Origin: Acidobacteriota bacterium
Lineage (GTDB): Bacteria; Acidobacteriota; Vicinamibacteria; Marinacidobacterales; Marinacidobacteraceae
DNA: 64,000 nt
Assembly (NCBI GenBank): GCA_022828085.1
Contig: JAJEIY010000036.1
Coordinates: forward strand, 1-64,000
Reading direction: 5' to 3'
A model generated the notes under the pieces. The model saw nothing but the letters and a program-made list of their open reading frames with translations, was not told the DNA's origin and did not search any database. The position numbers and the translations under genes are program-made. Positions 17,591-25,184 of this stretch are shown piece by piece. Each line of letters begins with the position of its first letter. The first letter of the stretch is position 1.

Positions 17591-18552
17591 GTTCCGGAGC
17601 CGAGTTCCTGCTGCGGCTGCGAAGACGGCGGGTTCCACAGACCCTCGTCCCCGACCCGGGCGGCGAGCCAGGACCGAAGCGGGACGTCTTCCGGTTGCGG
17701 CTGATACCAGCCGACCTCCGTCAGGCCGTCCCCGAGGAGCTGCCGGAGTACCGGATCGCAGCGTTCGAGCAGCGCTGCCGGCATGGCCGTGTAGTCCAGT
17801 GCGCGCAGCCAGCGGTAGCTGTAGCCGAAGAAGAGCGCCTTGCGCACCACCTCGGAGGTGTTTTTCCCGTGGCGATGCCAGAGCCGCCGATCGAAGATCA
17901 CCGCGTCTCCGGGGGAGGCCTCGAGCAGGAGCCGGCCATCCCAGTCCGGGTCATCGCACCCGGGAGGAGGGGCATCGAGCCGGTGGCTCCCGGGAATCAC
18001 TTCCATCGCGCCGCGGTCCGGACCCCGGGTATCGGTGAGCCAGTATCCGACCTTGACCGACAGCCGGGGGGCGGGACGCTCCAGTTCGAGTACCGGACGG
18101 CCGCTGTCCTGGTGCCACACCGGCGCGCGGCACTGCTGGCCACCCCAGGTTTCCGGCGGGTACACCACGAGATGCGAGATGTAGAGCTGGATGTTCCAGC
18201 CAAGAATGTCCCAGACCTTCGGGAACGTCCGGCGCCAGGCAACCAGTCCGAGAAAGGCCGGGTCGAAGCGGATGACCGAAAACCGGGACATCATGTCGCC
18301 GGGGGTCAGTTCGAGGCGCCGTCGCTCCCGTTCATCGAGGCGGTCCACCGCTTCGAGCAGATGGATCAGGGTGGCCGGGTCGAGCGCCTCCGGAACGACG
18401 AGATAACCGTCGCGCTGGAAGGCCGCCAGTTCGCGCGGCGCGAGGGCGTACCGCAAATGCGCCTCGGTGAGGGCCTCGAAGGACTGCCCGTCCACCGGGA
18501 AGTGGATCGTGGACCCGGCCGTTTCGACCGGAGGAGCGACGAGTTTTCCCAC
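17587..18552 (-). CDS. phytanoyl-CoA dioxygenase (PhyH) family protein
   Basis: Fe(II)/2-oxoglutarate-dependent dioxygenase-like protein of about 321 aa. The metal-binding HxD is visible in VWHQDSGRP and the distal His in LWHRHGKNT; MEVIPGSHRLDAPPPG is the typical loop before the last strands. The 819-aa ORF in the track runs through repeat DNA and the PfkB gene and is not real. The start is placed at GTG 18552, though a GTG further inside is possible. Substrate unknown. First gene of a four-gene overlapping operon (dioxygenase, hypothetical, mutase, glycosylase). Confidence 0.85.
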   Translation of the reverse strand: MGKLVAPPVETAGSTIHFPVDGQSFEALTEAHLRYALAPRELAAFQRDGYLVVPEALDPATLIHLLEAVDRLDERERRRLELTPGDMMSRFSVIRFDPAFLGLVAWRRTFPKVWDILGWNIQLYISHLVVYPPETWGGQQCRAPVWHQDSGRPVLELERPAPRLSVKVGYWLTDTRGPDRGAMEVIPGSHRLDAPPPGCDDPDWDGRLLLEASPGDAVIFDRRLWHRHGKNTSEVVRKALFFGYSYRWLRALDYTAMPAALLERCDPVLRQLLGDGLTEVGWYQPQPEDVPLRSWLAARVGDEGLWNPPSSQPQQELGSGT

Positions 18553-18602
18553 AGGTTTCCAGGGGCTCGGGGTCCGAAGGAACCCCGGAGATTCCCCGCC
18601 GT

Positions 18603-18608
18603 TAGTAT
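18603..18608 (+). promoter_or_regulatory. -10-like box (TAGTAT), leaderless start of the DUF2939-like gene
   Basis: TAGTAT is followed by 7 nt and then the GTG at 18616, with no Shine-Dalgarno sequence. The same A/T patch read on the minus strand gives AATACT and could serve the divergent PhyH operon. Confidence 0.4.
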
Positions 18609-18615
18609 TGTCCAA

Positions 18616-19251
18616 GTGAGTCGCGGGCGTCTTTATCTGGTTTTCGTCTTCGCCTGGGCGGCGTTCCTGGCGCTGGGCGCCAGCATCTATCTCGGCCCCT
18701 ACTTCGCGGCATGGCAGATTCGCGAGGCGGTGGCGGCCGGGGACGCCGAAACCCTCCATGACTTCGTGGATTTCGAAGCGGTCCGCGACAACCTGAAGAG
18801 CGAGTTGCGCCGCACGGTGGGCGCGTCCCGGCGGGCCCAGAATCGGGAGAACGCCGCTTCGGGAGACGGGGGAGCCGAGGCGCCGGAGCCGACGCCCGAT
18901 CTGGGGACTCAGCTCGCGGTGGCGGTTGGGGAGGCGATGATCGACCAGTTCGCGACGCCCGAAGGAGTGGACCGGGCTCTCCGTGACGGCCCGACGGTCG
19001 CCAAGGGATGGTCCGCCTTCCTGGATCTCGGCGGCGAGTCCGGCGAGGCCGTGGAAGGCGCGGGCGGGGTGTCGGTGAGCGCCGAGTACGAAGGGTGGAA
19101 CGACTTCGCCGTGCGCCTGGGCGTGGAGCGGGACCCGCCGGACGAGGATCCCCTCTGGGCCGACATTCTGTTCGAGCGGCGGGGGATCTGGGCCTGGCGC
19201 GTCACCGGCGCCCGGGTGAGTCCGGATGCCATTCCGCTGCTGACCCGCTGA
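18616..19251 (+). CDS. DUF2939-like membrane-anchored protein
   Basis: A 211-aa protein with one N-terminal transmembrane helix (LYLVFVFAWAAFLALGASIYL) followed by YFAAWQIREAVAAGDAETLHDFVDFEAVRDNLK, the characteristic opening of DUF2939 proteins, whose function is unknown. It ends with ...WRVTGARVSPDAIPLLTR. The codons for the last 16 residues are repeated twice more downstream in the 201-bp tandem array. The GTG start is chosen because a TAGTAT box lies 7 nt before it; the track's 518-aa ORF reads antisense through PhyH. Confidence 0.82.
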   Translation: MSRGRLYLVFVFAWAAFLALGASIYLGPYFAAWQIREAVAAGDAETLHDFVDFEAVRDNLKSELRRTVGASRRAQNRENAASGDGGAEAPEPTPDLGTQLAVAVGEAMIDQFATPEGVDRALRDGPTVAKGWSAFLDLGGESGEAVEGAGGVSVSAEYEGWNDFAVRLGVERDPPDEDPLWADILFERRGIWAWRVTGARVSPDAIPLLTR

Positions 19252-19653
19252 AGGGGTTTGACCTCCCGCGACGGAGGTTCGCGACGTTCGGTCGCGCCAA
19301 ACCCCCGTGACTGCTTTGGCACCGCGCGGCCGGGGAGTTCTACGCGCTCCACGGCCCTGCGGGCCGTGTGCCGACCGGAGGTCGGCGTTCCAAGCCGGCG
19401 CGTCACCGGCGCCCGGGTGAGTCCGGATGCCATTCCGCTGCTGACCCGCTGAAGGGGTTTGACCTCCCGCGACGGAGGTTCGCGAGGTTCGGTCGCGCCA
19501 AACCCCCGTGACTGCTTTGGCACCGCGCGGCCGGGGAGTTCTACGCGCTCCACGGCCCTGCGGGCCGCGTGCCGACCGGAGGTCGGCGTTCCAGGCCGGC
19601 GCGTCACCGGCGCCCGAATGAGTCCCGACGCCATCCCCCTGCTGACGCGCTGA
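19201..19653. repeat. 201-bp tandem repeat carrying the 3' end of the DUF2939-like gene
   Basis: Two nearly identical 201-bp units (19201-19401 and 19402-19602) are followed by a partial third (19603-19653). Each unit begins with the last 16 codons plus stop of the DUF2939-like gene. It then has a branched fold (19253-19305 in unit 1) and two hairpins (19350-19368 and 19370-19386) of the dispersed twin-hairpin family. The third copy of the gene tail differs at seven positions, six of them synonymous. The array fills the gap 19252-19682; the 64-aa ORFs in it are repeat-encoded and not called as genes. Confidence 0.85.
19253..19305. other. three-way-junction structure in the tandem repeat
   Basis: GGGGTTTG (19253) pairs with CAAACCCC (19298). 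Between them are two hairpins: ACCTCC/GGAGGT and CGCGAC/GTCGCG. The structure begins directly after the DUF2939-like stop codon and recurs at 19454-19506, with one arm base changed there. It could act as a terminator or RNA-stability element; it has no U-tract. Confidence 0.6.
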
Positions 19654-19682
19654 AGGCGCCCCTGACCCGGAGGCCGGCGCTC

Positions 19683-20582
19683 CTACCGGCCGAGCCGGGC
19701 GCGCGCTTCCTCGAGCGTCGGGATTCCCTCGGTCCCGGGGGATTCGACGCTGATCGCCGCCGCCGCGGTCGCCAGCCGGGCGGCCTCTTCGGCGGGCGCC
19801 CCGCACCACAGCCCGACGAAGAGGGCGGCGGCAAACACATCCCCCGCACCGGTGGGGTCCACTTCGACGCCCGGGCTGGCGGGGATCTCGACAGCCGGGG
19901 ATCCCGAACGACGGAGCACCGCCCCGCGGCGGCCCCGGGTCACCGCGACGAGAGGGGCCGAAAGCCCGATGCCCTCCGGGAACTCCGCCTCGGAGAGCGA
20001 CAGGAAGTCGAGACCGGTCAGCCTTCCGAGCGCCCGGGCTGACCACTGGGTCGAAACCCGCCCCGCGTCGTCCCAGCGCCGGATCAGGCCCTGAGGCGCC
20101 GCTCCCGCGAGAGCGCCCCGGCCCCGCGGCCGCGGCAGCGCGCCCCTGCCGCCGAGTTCATCGGCGACCGGGGCGTAGAGCGCCGCGGACCCGGGAGGAA
20201 GCTCCGCCACGGCCCGGTGGATTTCCGGCTCCGGAATGGTCGCGGCGCGGCTCAGGACGGTTTGCTCCCGCGACCCGCCCGGCCGATAGCGGTTTCGGAA
20301 CCGGGTGCGGTTCGCCGAACGAATCCGGTCCACCCGGATACCCGTCAGCGCGTCGAGATACGGAAACGCCGCGTCCGCGGCGCTGAGGATTGCGGTCGGT
20401 ACGCCAAAGCCGCGCGCCAGGAGTCCCGCGAAGGCGGCCGCGCCGCCGAGCCGCGGCCCGTCGGGGGTCACATCCTCGGTCACGTGTCCCACGACGAGCA
20501 GCCGCGGCCGGCTGTCCCGGGCTCCCCTAGAATCAGGATCGAAAGCGCCCGCCGAAGCCGCAGGCGCGTTCCCGCCGGTCAC
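19683..20582 (-). CDS. PfkB-family carbohydrate kinase
   Basis: Ribokinase-fold sugar or nucleoside kinase of about 299 aa. Visible motifs: N-terminal LLVVGHVTEDVTPDGPRLGGAAAFAG, with the substrate-binding GG, and the C-terminal PfkB signature DPTGAGDVFAAALFVGL, with the catalytic Asp and anion hole. Substrate unknown. The start is uncertain: GTG 20582 gives a normal N-terminus but leaves only 12 bp to the divergent gene at 20595; GTG 20492 would cut into the first strand. The track's 429-aa version extends antisense through the neighbour. Downstream is the tandem repeat array. Confidence 0.85.
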   Translation of the reverse strand: MTGGNAPAASAGAFDPDSRGARDSRPRLLVVGHVTEDVTPDGPRLGGAAAFAGLLARGFGVPTAILSAADAAFPYLDALTGIRVDRIRSANRTRFRNRYRPGGSREQTVLSRAATIPEPEIHRAVAELPPGSAALYAPVADELGGRGALPRPRGRGALAGAAPQGLIRRWDDAGRVSTQWSARALGRLTGLDFLSLSEAEFPEGIGLSAPLVAVTRGRRGAVLRRSGSPAVEIPASPGVEVDPTGAGDVFAAALFVGLWCGAPAEEAARLATAAAAISVESPGTEGIPTLEEARARLGR

Positions 20583-20594
20583 GGAACGGCGCCC

Positions 20595-21170
20595 ATGCTC
20601 GTCTGGACTTCGCTCATCGCCCGCGACAAGCGGCGTTCGCTGCTTTCGGTCTCCGGCACCGTCCTGGGTGCGCTGTTCTTCGTCCACCTCGGGAATTTCT
20701 ACGGGTGGACGCTGCCGTGGCTGATTGGCGGGGTCGTGGTGGCCCTGTTCCTCGTTCGCTCGGCGGGCGCGACCGCCTGGTTCCTCAGCCGGCACCCCTT
20801 CTCGGTCTGTGATCTGGGTCTCAGCGAGGCCGCCGTGCCGGGAGGAGTAGTCCACTGCGCCGTCCGCATCGTGACAAGGCGGCCGGTCGAGATCAAGGAG
20901 GCCCGGATCACGCTGACCGCCGAGCGGCGTGACGCGGACGGGACGAACCGCGAGGTGTTCTCCGAGGATCACGAACTCTGCCGCAGCGAGTCCGTTCCGG
21001 GAGGGGGCCGCTGGGAGACCGCGTCGCAGCTCCCGGTCCCCGAGGATGCGCGTTTCTCCTATCGCTCTTTCGAAGGCCGCTTCCGCTGGCTGGTTCGCGC
21101 GCGCATCGAAACGAGCGACGACACCGTCGCCGAGGAGGAAATCGAGGTTCTCATCGCCCCGGCGGACTAG
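20595..21170 (+). CDS. hypothetical membrane protein with extracytoplasmic beta domain
   Basis: A 191-aa protein. Two hydrophobic segments near the N-terminus (SVSGTVLGALFFVHLGNFYGW and LPWLIGGVVVALFLV) precede a beta-rich domain of about 120 residues (HCAVRIVTRRPVEIKEARITLTAERR ... FRWLVRARIETSDDTVAEEEIEVLI) that resembles an immunoglobulin- or arrestin-like fold. No family recognised with certainty. The ATG is preceded by a CTAGAAT box about 61 nt upstream. It is transcribed divergently from the PfkB gene and converges on rlpA. Confidence 0.7.
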   Translation: MLVWTSLIARDKRRSLLSVSGTVLGALFFVHLGNFYGWTLPWLIGGVVVALFLVRSAGATAWFLSRHPFSVCDLGLSEAAVPGGVVHCAVRIVTRRPVEIKEARITLTAERRDADGTNREVFSEDHELCRSESVPGGGRWETASQLPVPEDARFSYRSFEGRFRWLVRARIETSDDTVAEEEIEVLIAPAD

Positions 21171-21215
21171 CCGCTGCGGCCGGGGAAGCCGGCAGACAGG
21201 GCCGGTCCCGGTCCG

Positions 21216-21866
21216 TCAGAGCTGAACCTGGACTACGAGGGCCTCGTAGCCATGGCCCCGAAGCGCCCGGGCGGTCAGCTCGGCGTCCGACCGCTTCAGG
21301 AAACGCCCCACCCGGACCCGGTGAACCCCGTCACCCGCGGTCACCTCGACGCCGGAATACCCGTCGTCGCGGAGCTTCCTGGAGAACTCCTCGGCCGTCT
21401 GGCGGCGGCCAAACGCCGCGACCTGCACGGTGAAGGGGACCCGCGGGGGAATGTTCGTCACCGTCAGCCTCACCTGCGCCACGCCCTCCCGGACCATGCC
21501 GAGACGGCGCGCCGCCTCGTGGGAGAGATCGATCACCCGGGGGTGGACGAACGGGCCGCGGTCGTTGATCCGGACCTGGACGGTGGCGCCCGTCGCGAGG
21601 TTCGTGACCTCCACGATGGTGCCGAAGGGCAGGGTGCGGTGGGCGGCGGTCAGCGCGCCGGGGTCCATCGGCTCGCCACTCGCGGTGGGCCGGCCCCGCT
21701 CCTCGATGCCGTACCAGGATGCTTCACCGACCGTGGCAAGGTCCGGTGGCGTCGCTGCCGGCCGGTTCGTGCTGGCGCACCCGCCGGCGAGCATCGCGAG
21801 GGTCGCGAGGAAGCCGGCCCGCGCCCATCGCGCCGGATGCTGCGTTCTGAAACCTGGAAGTCTCAT
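21216..21866 (-). CDS. rlpA: RlpA-like septal lytic transglycosylase, DPBB plus SPOR domains
   Basis: Cell-envelope protein that cleaves denuded peptidoglycan strands during division in studied relatives. 216 aa: signal sequence with a possible lipobox (AMLAGGC), a double-psi beta-barrel domain (GEASWYG, TAAHRTLPFGTIVEVTN, VRINDRGPF, VIDLSHEAARRLG) containing the expected His and Asp, and a C-terminal SPOR domain (FTVQVAAFGRRQTAEEF ... VRVGRFLKRSDAE) for septal binding. The ATG 21866 start overlaps the DinB-like stop (ATGA). Confidence 0.92.
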   Translation of the reverse strand: MRLPGFRTQHPARWARAGFLATLAMLAGGCASTNRPAATPPDLATVGEASWYGIEERGRPTASGEPMDPGALTAAHRTLPFGTIVEVTNLATGATVQVRINDRGPFVHPRVIDLSHEAARRLGMVREGVAQVRLTVTNIPPRVPFTVQVAAFGRRQTAEEFSRKLRDDGYSGVEVTAGDGVHRVRVGRFLKRSDAELTARALRGHGYEALVVQVQL

Positions 21867-22426
21867 CGCTTGTAACGCCTGGTGTTGGGGTCCACACCCC
21901 GCGGAATGGACAGCGACCGCCACTCGGGGGTGAAGGCCTTGGCCAACAGAACGATCTGGCCCGTGTGGTAGGCGAGGTGGAGCACTTGCCGCTCGATGGC
22001 CTCCTGCACCAGAAACGCTTCTCCCCGGATCCGGATGGTGCGGTCGAGGTCGGCGGGACCGAGTTCGGCCAGGTTCTCTTCGAGGAGCGCAAACGCCTCC
22101 CGCCACTCGGCCAGCAACTCGTCCCGCGAGAGCCGGTCGCAGGGGTCGAATTCAGATTCGCGATTCCGGTCGGGCTTTTCGCCGTCCGTGGTCAGGAACT
22201 CCGTCCAGCGTGACCGCATGTTGCCGGCCAGGTGCCGCATCAGGATGGCGATCGAGTTGCCGCCTTCCGACAGCCGGCGATGGAGCGCCGCATGATCCGG
22301 CGCCTGTCCGATCGCCGCCTCGGCCATCCGGCGCAACCGGCCGAACTCGAAGCGCGCGTTCTCCAGATATAACTCTCCCGCCGATCGATGCGGGGCCGAT
22401 ACGAGGCCGTTCGGTTGGTCGTTCAT
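21863..22426 (-). CDS. DinB-superfamily protein (DUF1572-like)
   Basis: A 187-aa four-helix-bundle protein of the DinB/YfiT superfamily. The metal-ligand histidines are in place: LMRHLAGNM (first) and LHLAYHTGQIVLL (second and third). DUF1572-type members are putative metal-dependent thiol transferases or stress proteins with unknown substrates. ATG 22426 has no clear ribosome-binding site. It is co-transcribed with rlpA by a 4-nt overlap; no functional link to peptidoglycan is obvious. Confidence 0.88.
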   Translation of the reverse strand: MNDQPNGLVSAPHRSAGELYLENARFEFGRLRRMAEAAIGQAPDHAALHRRLSEGGNSIAILMRHLAGNMRSRWTEFLTTDGEKPDRNRESEFDPCDRLSRDELLAEWREAFALLEENLAELGPADLDRTIRIRGEAFLVQEAIERQVLHLAYHTGQIVLLAKAFTPEWRSLSIPRGVDPNTRRYKR

Positions 22427-22618
22427 GGGAGAGAGGTGTCTTCAAACCGTGGAAGCGGGTCGCTGGCGCGGACCTCGGTCCGCCGGGGATGCTGTACCCG
22501 AGAGCGAAACCGTCGGGTTCCGTCGTTCAGGATGCCTGTCCGTCACCGGATCGGGGTGACGCCGCGTGGGGAAGGCAGGCGGGAAGGATAGACGGCGCCG
22601 AATCAGGAATCCAGCACC

Positions 22619-22647
22619 TTGGTACGATGCTTGAAGGCAAGTATAGC
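22619..22647 (+). promoter_or_regulatory. candidate sigma70-type promoter upstream of the sulfite-oxidase-like gene
   Basis: TTGGTA (22619-22624) and TATAGC (22642-22647) are separated by 17 nt. The expected start site would be near 22655, giving a leader of about 80 nt. A second -10-like box, TAGCAT at 22722-22727, lies 9 nt before the ATG and could give a near-leaderless transcript. The remaining gap, 22427-22736, shows nothing else. Confidence 0.45.
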
Positions 22648-22736
22648 AAATGCGCTCTGTTCATGCCATTTGGAGCACGACCGCCCGCCCTCGAAGAGCC
22701 CACGCAGGCCTTGAATTCGGCTAGCATTTCCGGCCC

Positions 22737-23936
22737 ATGAACCCTGTTCACCCGCTGTCAAGACGGCGGTTTCTCGGCGCCGTTCCGGTGGCCGCCGGCG
22801 CGAGCGCGCTGGCTCTCGAGCGCGCCGCCGGACAGGGCGGGGGCGCCGTCTTCGGAAAGAGCGGCCTGCGAATCCTGAGCGAGCGGCCGGTGAACGCCGA
22901 GACCCTGGTTGCCGATCTCGATCCCCGCTATACGCCCAACGACAAGCACTTCGTCCGAAACAACGGCGGCCTGCCGGAGCGGGCACTTTCCGGAAGCCTC
23001 GAGGGCTGGTCGCTCCGCGTCGACGGCGAGGTGGGAAACCCCCTCAATCTCTCGCTCGACGATCTCAGGACGCGCTTCGAGAACGTGAGCCGAGCCCTGG
23101 TGCTCGAGTGTGCGGGAAACGGGAGAGCGGCCTTCCAGCCGGGGGCGTCGGGCAACCAGTGGTGGCTCGGCGCGGTCGGCTGCGCGCGCTACACCGGCGT
23201 CCGGCTCCGCGACGTGCTGAGTGCGGCCGGCGTGCTCGACACGGCCGTTTACGTCGCCTACTACGGCGAGGATCCGCACCTGAGCGGGAACCCCGAAGAA
23301 GTCCCGATTTCCCGCGGTGTCCCGCTGTCCAAGGCCCTGGACGAGTCCACTCTCCTCGCCTGGGACATGAATGGCGAACCCCTTCCTCCGCACCACGGCT
23401 TTCCGCTTCGGATCGTCGCCCCGGGATTCCCCGCCTCGGCGAGCGGGAAGTGGCTTAGCCGCCTCTGGGTCCGGGACCAGGTCCACGACGGCCCCAAGAT
23501 GACCGGCTACTCCTATCGAGTGCCGCGATACCCGGTCGCGCCCGGAACCGACGTGCCCGAGGAAGACATGGAGATCATCGGCCCCATGCCGGTGAAGTCC
23601 ATCATCACCCGCCCCGAGACGGGCGTCCGTCACGCCGGCGGGGGGCCGCTCGCGATCCGGGGCTGGGCGTGGGCCGGTGACGGGCCCGTGAACGCGGTGG
23701 ACCTCAGCGCCGACTTCGGGACCACCTGGCTCCCGTGTCAGCTCGAGGAGCCCGAGAACCCGTTCGCGTGGCAGCGCTTCGAAGGCTCCGTCGCCTTCGA
23801 CATTCCGGGTCACTACGAACTCTGGGCGCGGGCGACGGACCACCAGGGACGCCAGCAGCCCATGGTCGTGCCCGGCTGGAACCCGCGCGGCTACCTGAAC
23901 AACGCGATGCACCGGATCGCGGTCACGGCTCTCTGA
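22737..23936 (+). CDS. SorA-like sulfite oxidase family molybdopterin oxidoreductase
   Basis: Exported molybdenum enzyme of 399 aa. A Tat signal (SRRRFLGAVPVAAGASALAL) leads into the oxidoreductase molybdopterin-binding domain, with the molybdenum-coordinating Cys in LVLECAGNGR at about residue 125, and conserved HHGFPLRIVAPG. The C-terminal ~110 residues form the Mo-co dimerisation domain (VNAVDLSADFGTTW, GHYELWARATDHQGR). Probably oxidises sulfite or a related compound in the periplasm and passes electrons to the cytochrome encoded 1 nt later. Sulfite as substrate is inferred from the family. Confidence 0.9.
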   Translation: MNPVHPLSRRRFLGAVPVAAGASALALERAAGQGGGAVFGKSGLRILSERPVNAETLVADLDPRYTPNDKHFVRNNGGLPERALSGSLEGWSLRVDGEVGNPLNLSLDDLRTRFENVSRALVLECAGNGRAAFQPGASGNQWWLGAVGCARYTGVRLRDVLSAAGVLDTAVYVAYYGEDPHLSGNPEEVPISRGVPLSKALDESTLLAWDMNGEPLPPHHGFPLRIVAPGFPASASGKWLSRLWVRDQVHDGPKMTGYSYRVPRYPVAPGTDVPEEDMEIIGPMPVKSIITRPETGVRHAGGGPLAIRGWAWAGDGPVNAVDLSADFGTTWLPCQLEEPENPFAWQRFEGSVAFDIPGHYELWARATDHQGRQQPMVVPGWNPRGYLNNAMHRIAVTAL

Positions 23937-23937
23937 G

Positions 23938-24342
23938 ATGAAACGCCTGCACCTGGTTCTGGCTGTCGCCCTGCTCCCGGTGGCCGCCTCCGCGGGCCCG
24001 GAGGAACGCGCCATCCCCACGCTTGCCGCCGGGCAGGAGAGCGACGGCCGGGCCCTCATCGACGAGAACTGCCTCTACTGCCACGACGACAGCTACATCC
24101 GGTCGTTGAACCTCCCCCGTGAAGAATGGGAAGGGGTGCTCGACATGATGATCGGGATGGGCATGCCGCCGCTGGAGCCGGAAACCCAGGAGAAGATCCT
24201 GGACTACCTCGAGGAAGAGCACGGCCCCCGGGAGAGTTCCCCGTCACCCGGCGCCGGGACGTCAGCGGACGCGCAAATGGAGGACCTCCCCTGGGCGTTT
24301 CCGCGCTACCGGCCAAACCCCCTGTACTGGCGGGAGCCCTAG
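23938..24342 (+). CDS. monohaem c-type cytochrome, partner of the molybdoenzyme
   Basis: A 134-aa periplasmic cytochrome: signal peptide (LHLVLAVALLPVAASA), one haem site CLYCH near residue 45, and methionines in GMGMPPLEPETQ that can supply the axial ligand. It starts 1 nt after the molybdoenzyme stop, the arrangement of SorAB-type sulfite dehydrogenases, so it is the likely electron acceptor. The last ~35 residues are a Pro/Ser-rich tail. A twin-hairpin repeat begins about 10 bp after its stop. Confidence 0.9.
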   Translation: MKRLHLVLAVALLPVAASAGPEERAIPTLAAGQESDGRALIDENCLYCHDDSYIRSLNLPREEWEGVLDMMIGMGMPPLEPETQEKILDYLEEEHGPRESSPSPGAGTSADAQMEDLPWAFPRYRPNPLYWREP

Positions 24343-24352
24343 CTGCTAGGAG

Positions 24353-24500
24353 CGCCGGCTTCAGCCGGCACAGCCCGCCGAAGGCGGGCGGCGAGACGGA
24401 CCTCATGTGCCGGGATGGCTCGGGTGCGCGCGCCAATGCCTCCGGGGTAGCGACGAACCGCCCGCGGCCCTGCGGGCCGCCGTGCCGGCTGAAGCCGGCG
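24353..24500. repeat. inverted pair of twin-hairpin repeats between convergent genes
   Basis: Perfect 19-bp inverted repeats (24353-24371 and 24482-24500) bound the segment. Left copy: hairpin GCCGGCT/AGCCGGC, then GCCCGCC/GGCGGGC (24373-24389). Right copy: GCGGCCC/GGGCCGC (24464-24480), then the same GCCGGCT/AGCCGGC. Each copy sits 3' of the gene on its own strand. There is no gene in the gap 24343-24565. Confidence 0.75.
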
Positions 24501-24565
24501 TTCCAAGCCGGGGGAAACGCGGCCCGTCGCGGGGCCGGTGAGCCTCCGCGCCGTCCGCAGCCCCG

Positions 24566-25156
24566 CTACCTCAGCGGGATGTCGGTGAACTCGTGTTCGT
24601 AGATCGCCTCGCGGATCTCTTCGGGACTCGCGCCGTCCTCATGCATTTCCTTGGCCAGGAGGACCTCCTGGAGACAGGTGCTTCAAGTGGCGGCGTGGTT
24701 GTCCACGTAGCAGTCGAGGAGGCTTCCGTGATCCTCCGACGCCCCGTGGCAGCCGCAAAGACACGGCAGCTGGACGAGAACTTCGGGGATTTCCTTGGCG
24801 ATGGCGTAGGTCGTCTGCAGCGTCTCGTTCTCGTAGGTGTTCGGGGGGAGCGTCACCGGGAAGGGACGCGCCTCCTCCACCGAGTCGTAGTAGGGAAACG
24901 GCTTGGCCGCCTGGTTCCCCAGGTCGTACGCGGCGGCGGACAGGTCCGAGGCCGGCTGCGGGCCGCTCTCCACCGTCGTGTCCTCGAAGGCGGCGACGAA
25001 GAAAACGGCGGCCCCCACCACGAGCAGGCCGACCGCGAGGATCGGTGCGGCGCCCCATTTGCCGCGGGTCGGCGGCGGTTGAGCGGCCCCGGGGGAAGGC
25101 GGGGTCTTTCCGGTTGCTGCAGCTCCCCGGGATCGGGGCGTTCGGCGCTTCTTCAT
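24566..25156 (-). CDS. PCYCGC-domain protein, candidate selenoprotein (in-frame UGA = Sec)
   Basis: 196 residues if the in-frame TGA (24683-24685) is read as selenocysteine. A basic N-terminus and one transmembrane helix (PILAVGLLVVGAAVFFVAAF) anchor it; the outer domain follows the PCYCGC family: YAIAKEIPEVLVQLPCLCGC, then HGSLLDCYVDNHAAT, UGA, STCLQEVLLAKEMH and EEIREAIYEHE. Family members as I remember them have HAATCxxC here, so the UGA replaces the first Cys of a CxxC pair. The frame stays open for 38 codons to a TAG at 24566. A hairpin with a GGTCC loop starts 11 nt after the UGA, as in E. coli fdhF. The ORF track stops at the UGA. Function of the family is unknown; a thiol/selenol redox or metal-binding role is inferred. 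A nonsense mutation is the alternative. Confidence 0.8.
24655..24685 (-). promoter_or_regulatory. candidate bacterial SECIS element with UGA codon
   Basis: On the minus strand: TGA, 11 nt, then CCAGGAGGTCCTCCTGG, a perfect 6-bp stem (CCAGGA/TCCTGG) with the 5-nt loop GGTCC. The loop lies 17 nt after the UGA, begins with G and contains GU. This matches the E. coli fdhF element in spacing and loop type. SelB would bind this RNA to insert selenocysteine. Confidence 0.7.
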
Positions 25157-25166
25157 AACGAGGCCA

Positions 25167-25173
25167 TATCTTA
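25167..25173. promoter_or_regulatory. overlapping bidirectional -10 boxes
   Basis: TATCTT on the plus strand (25167-25172) and TAAGAT on the minus strand (25173-25168) overlap within the 28-bp gap between divergent genes. They lie 12 nt before the ATG at 25185 and 11 nt before the ATG at 25156. One symmetric site could therefore start transcription both ways. Confidence 0.45.
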
Positions 25174-25184
25174 GACCCCTCACC

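Noticed and set aside
19258-19653. Two 64-aa ORFs with identical ends
   Set aside because: They are translations of the 201-bp repeat units and have no start signals.
19201-19653. CRISPR array
   Set aside because: The 201-bp units are contiguous tandem copies without short repeats separated by unique spacers, and no cas gene is present.
17587-20046. 819-aa minus-strand ORF
   Set aside because: It joins the real PhyH gene to antisense DUF2939, repeat array and PfkB region. Only 17587-18552 has family motifs.
24683-25156. Reading the PCYCGC gene as simply ending at the TGA
   Set aside because: The family-like sequence continues without frameshift for 38 codons and a SECIS-like hairpin follows. 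A plain nonsense mutation remains possible but is less likely.
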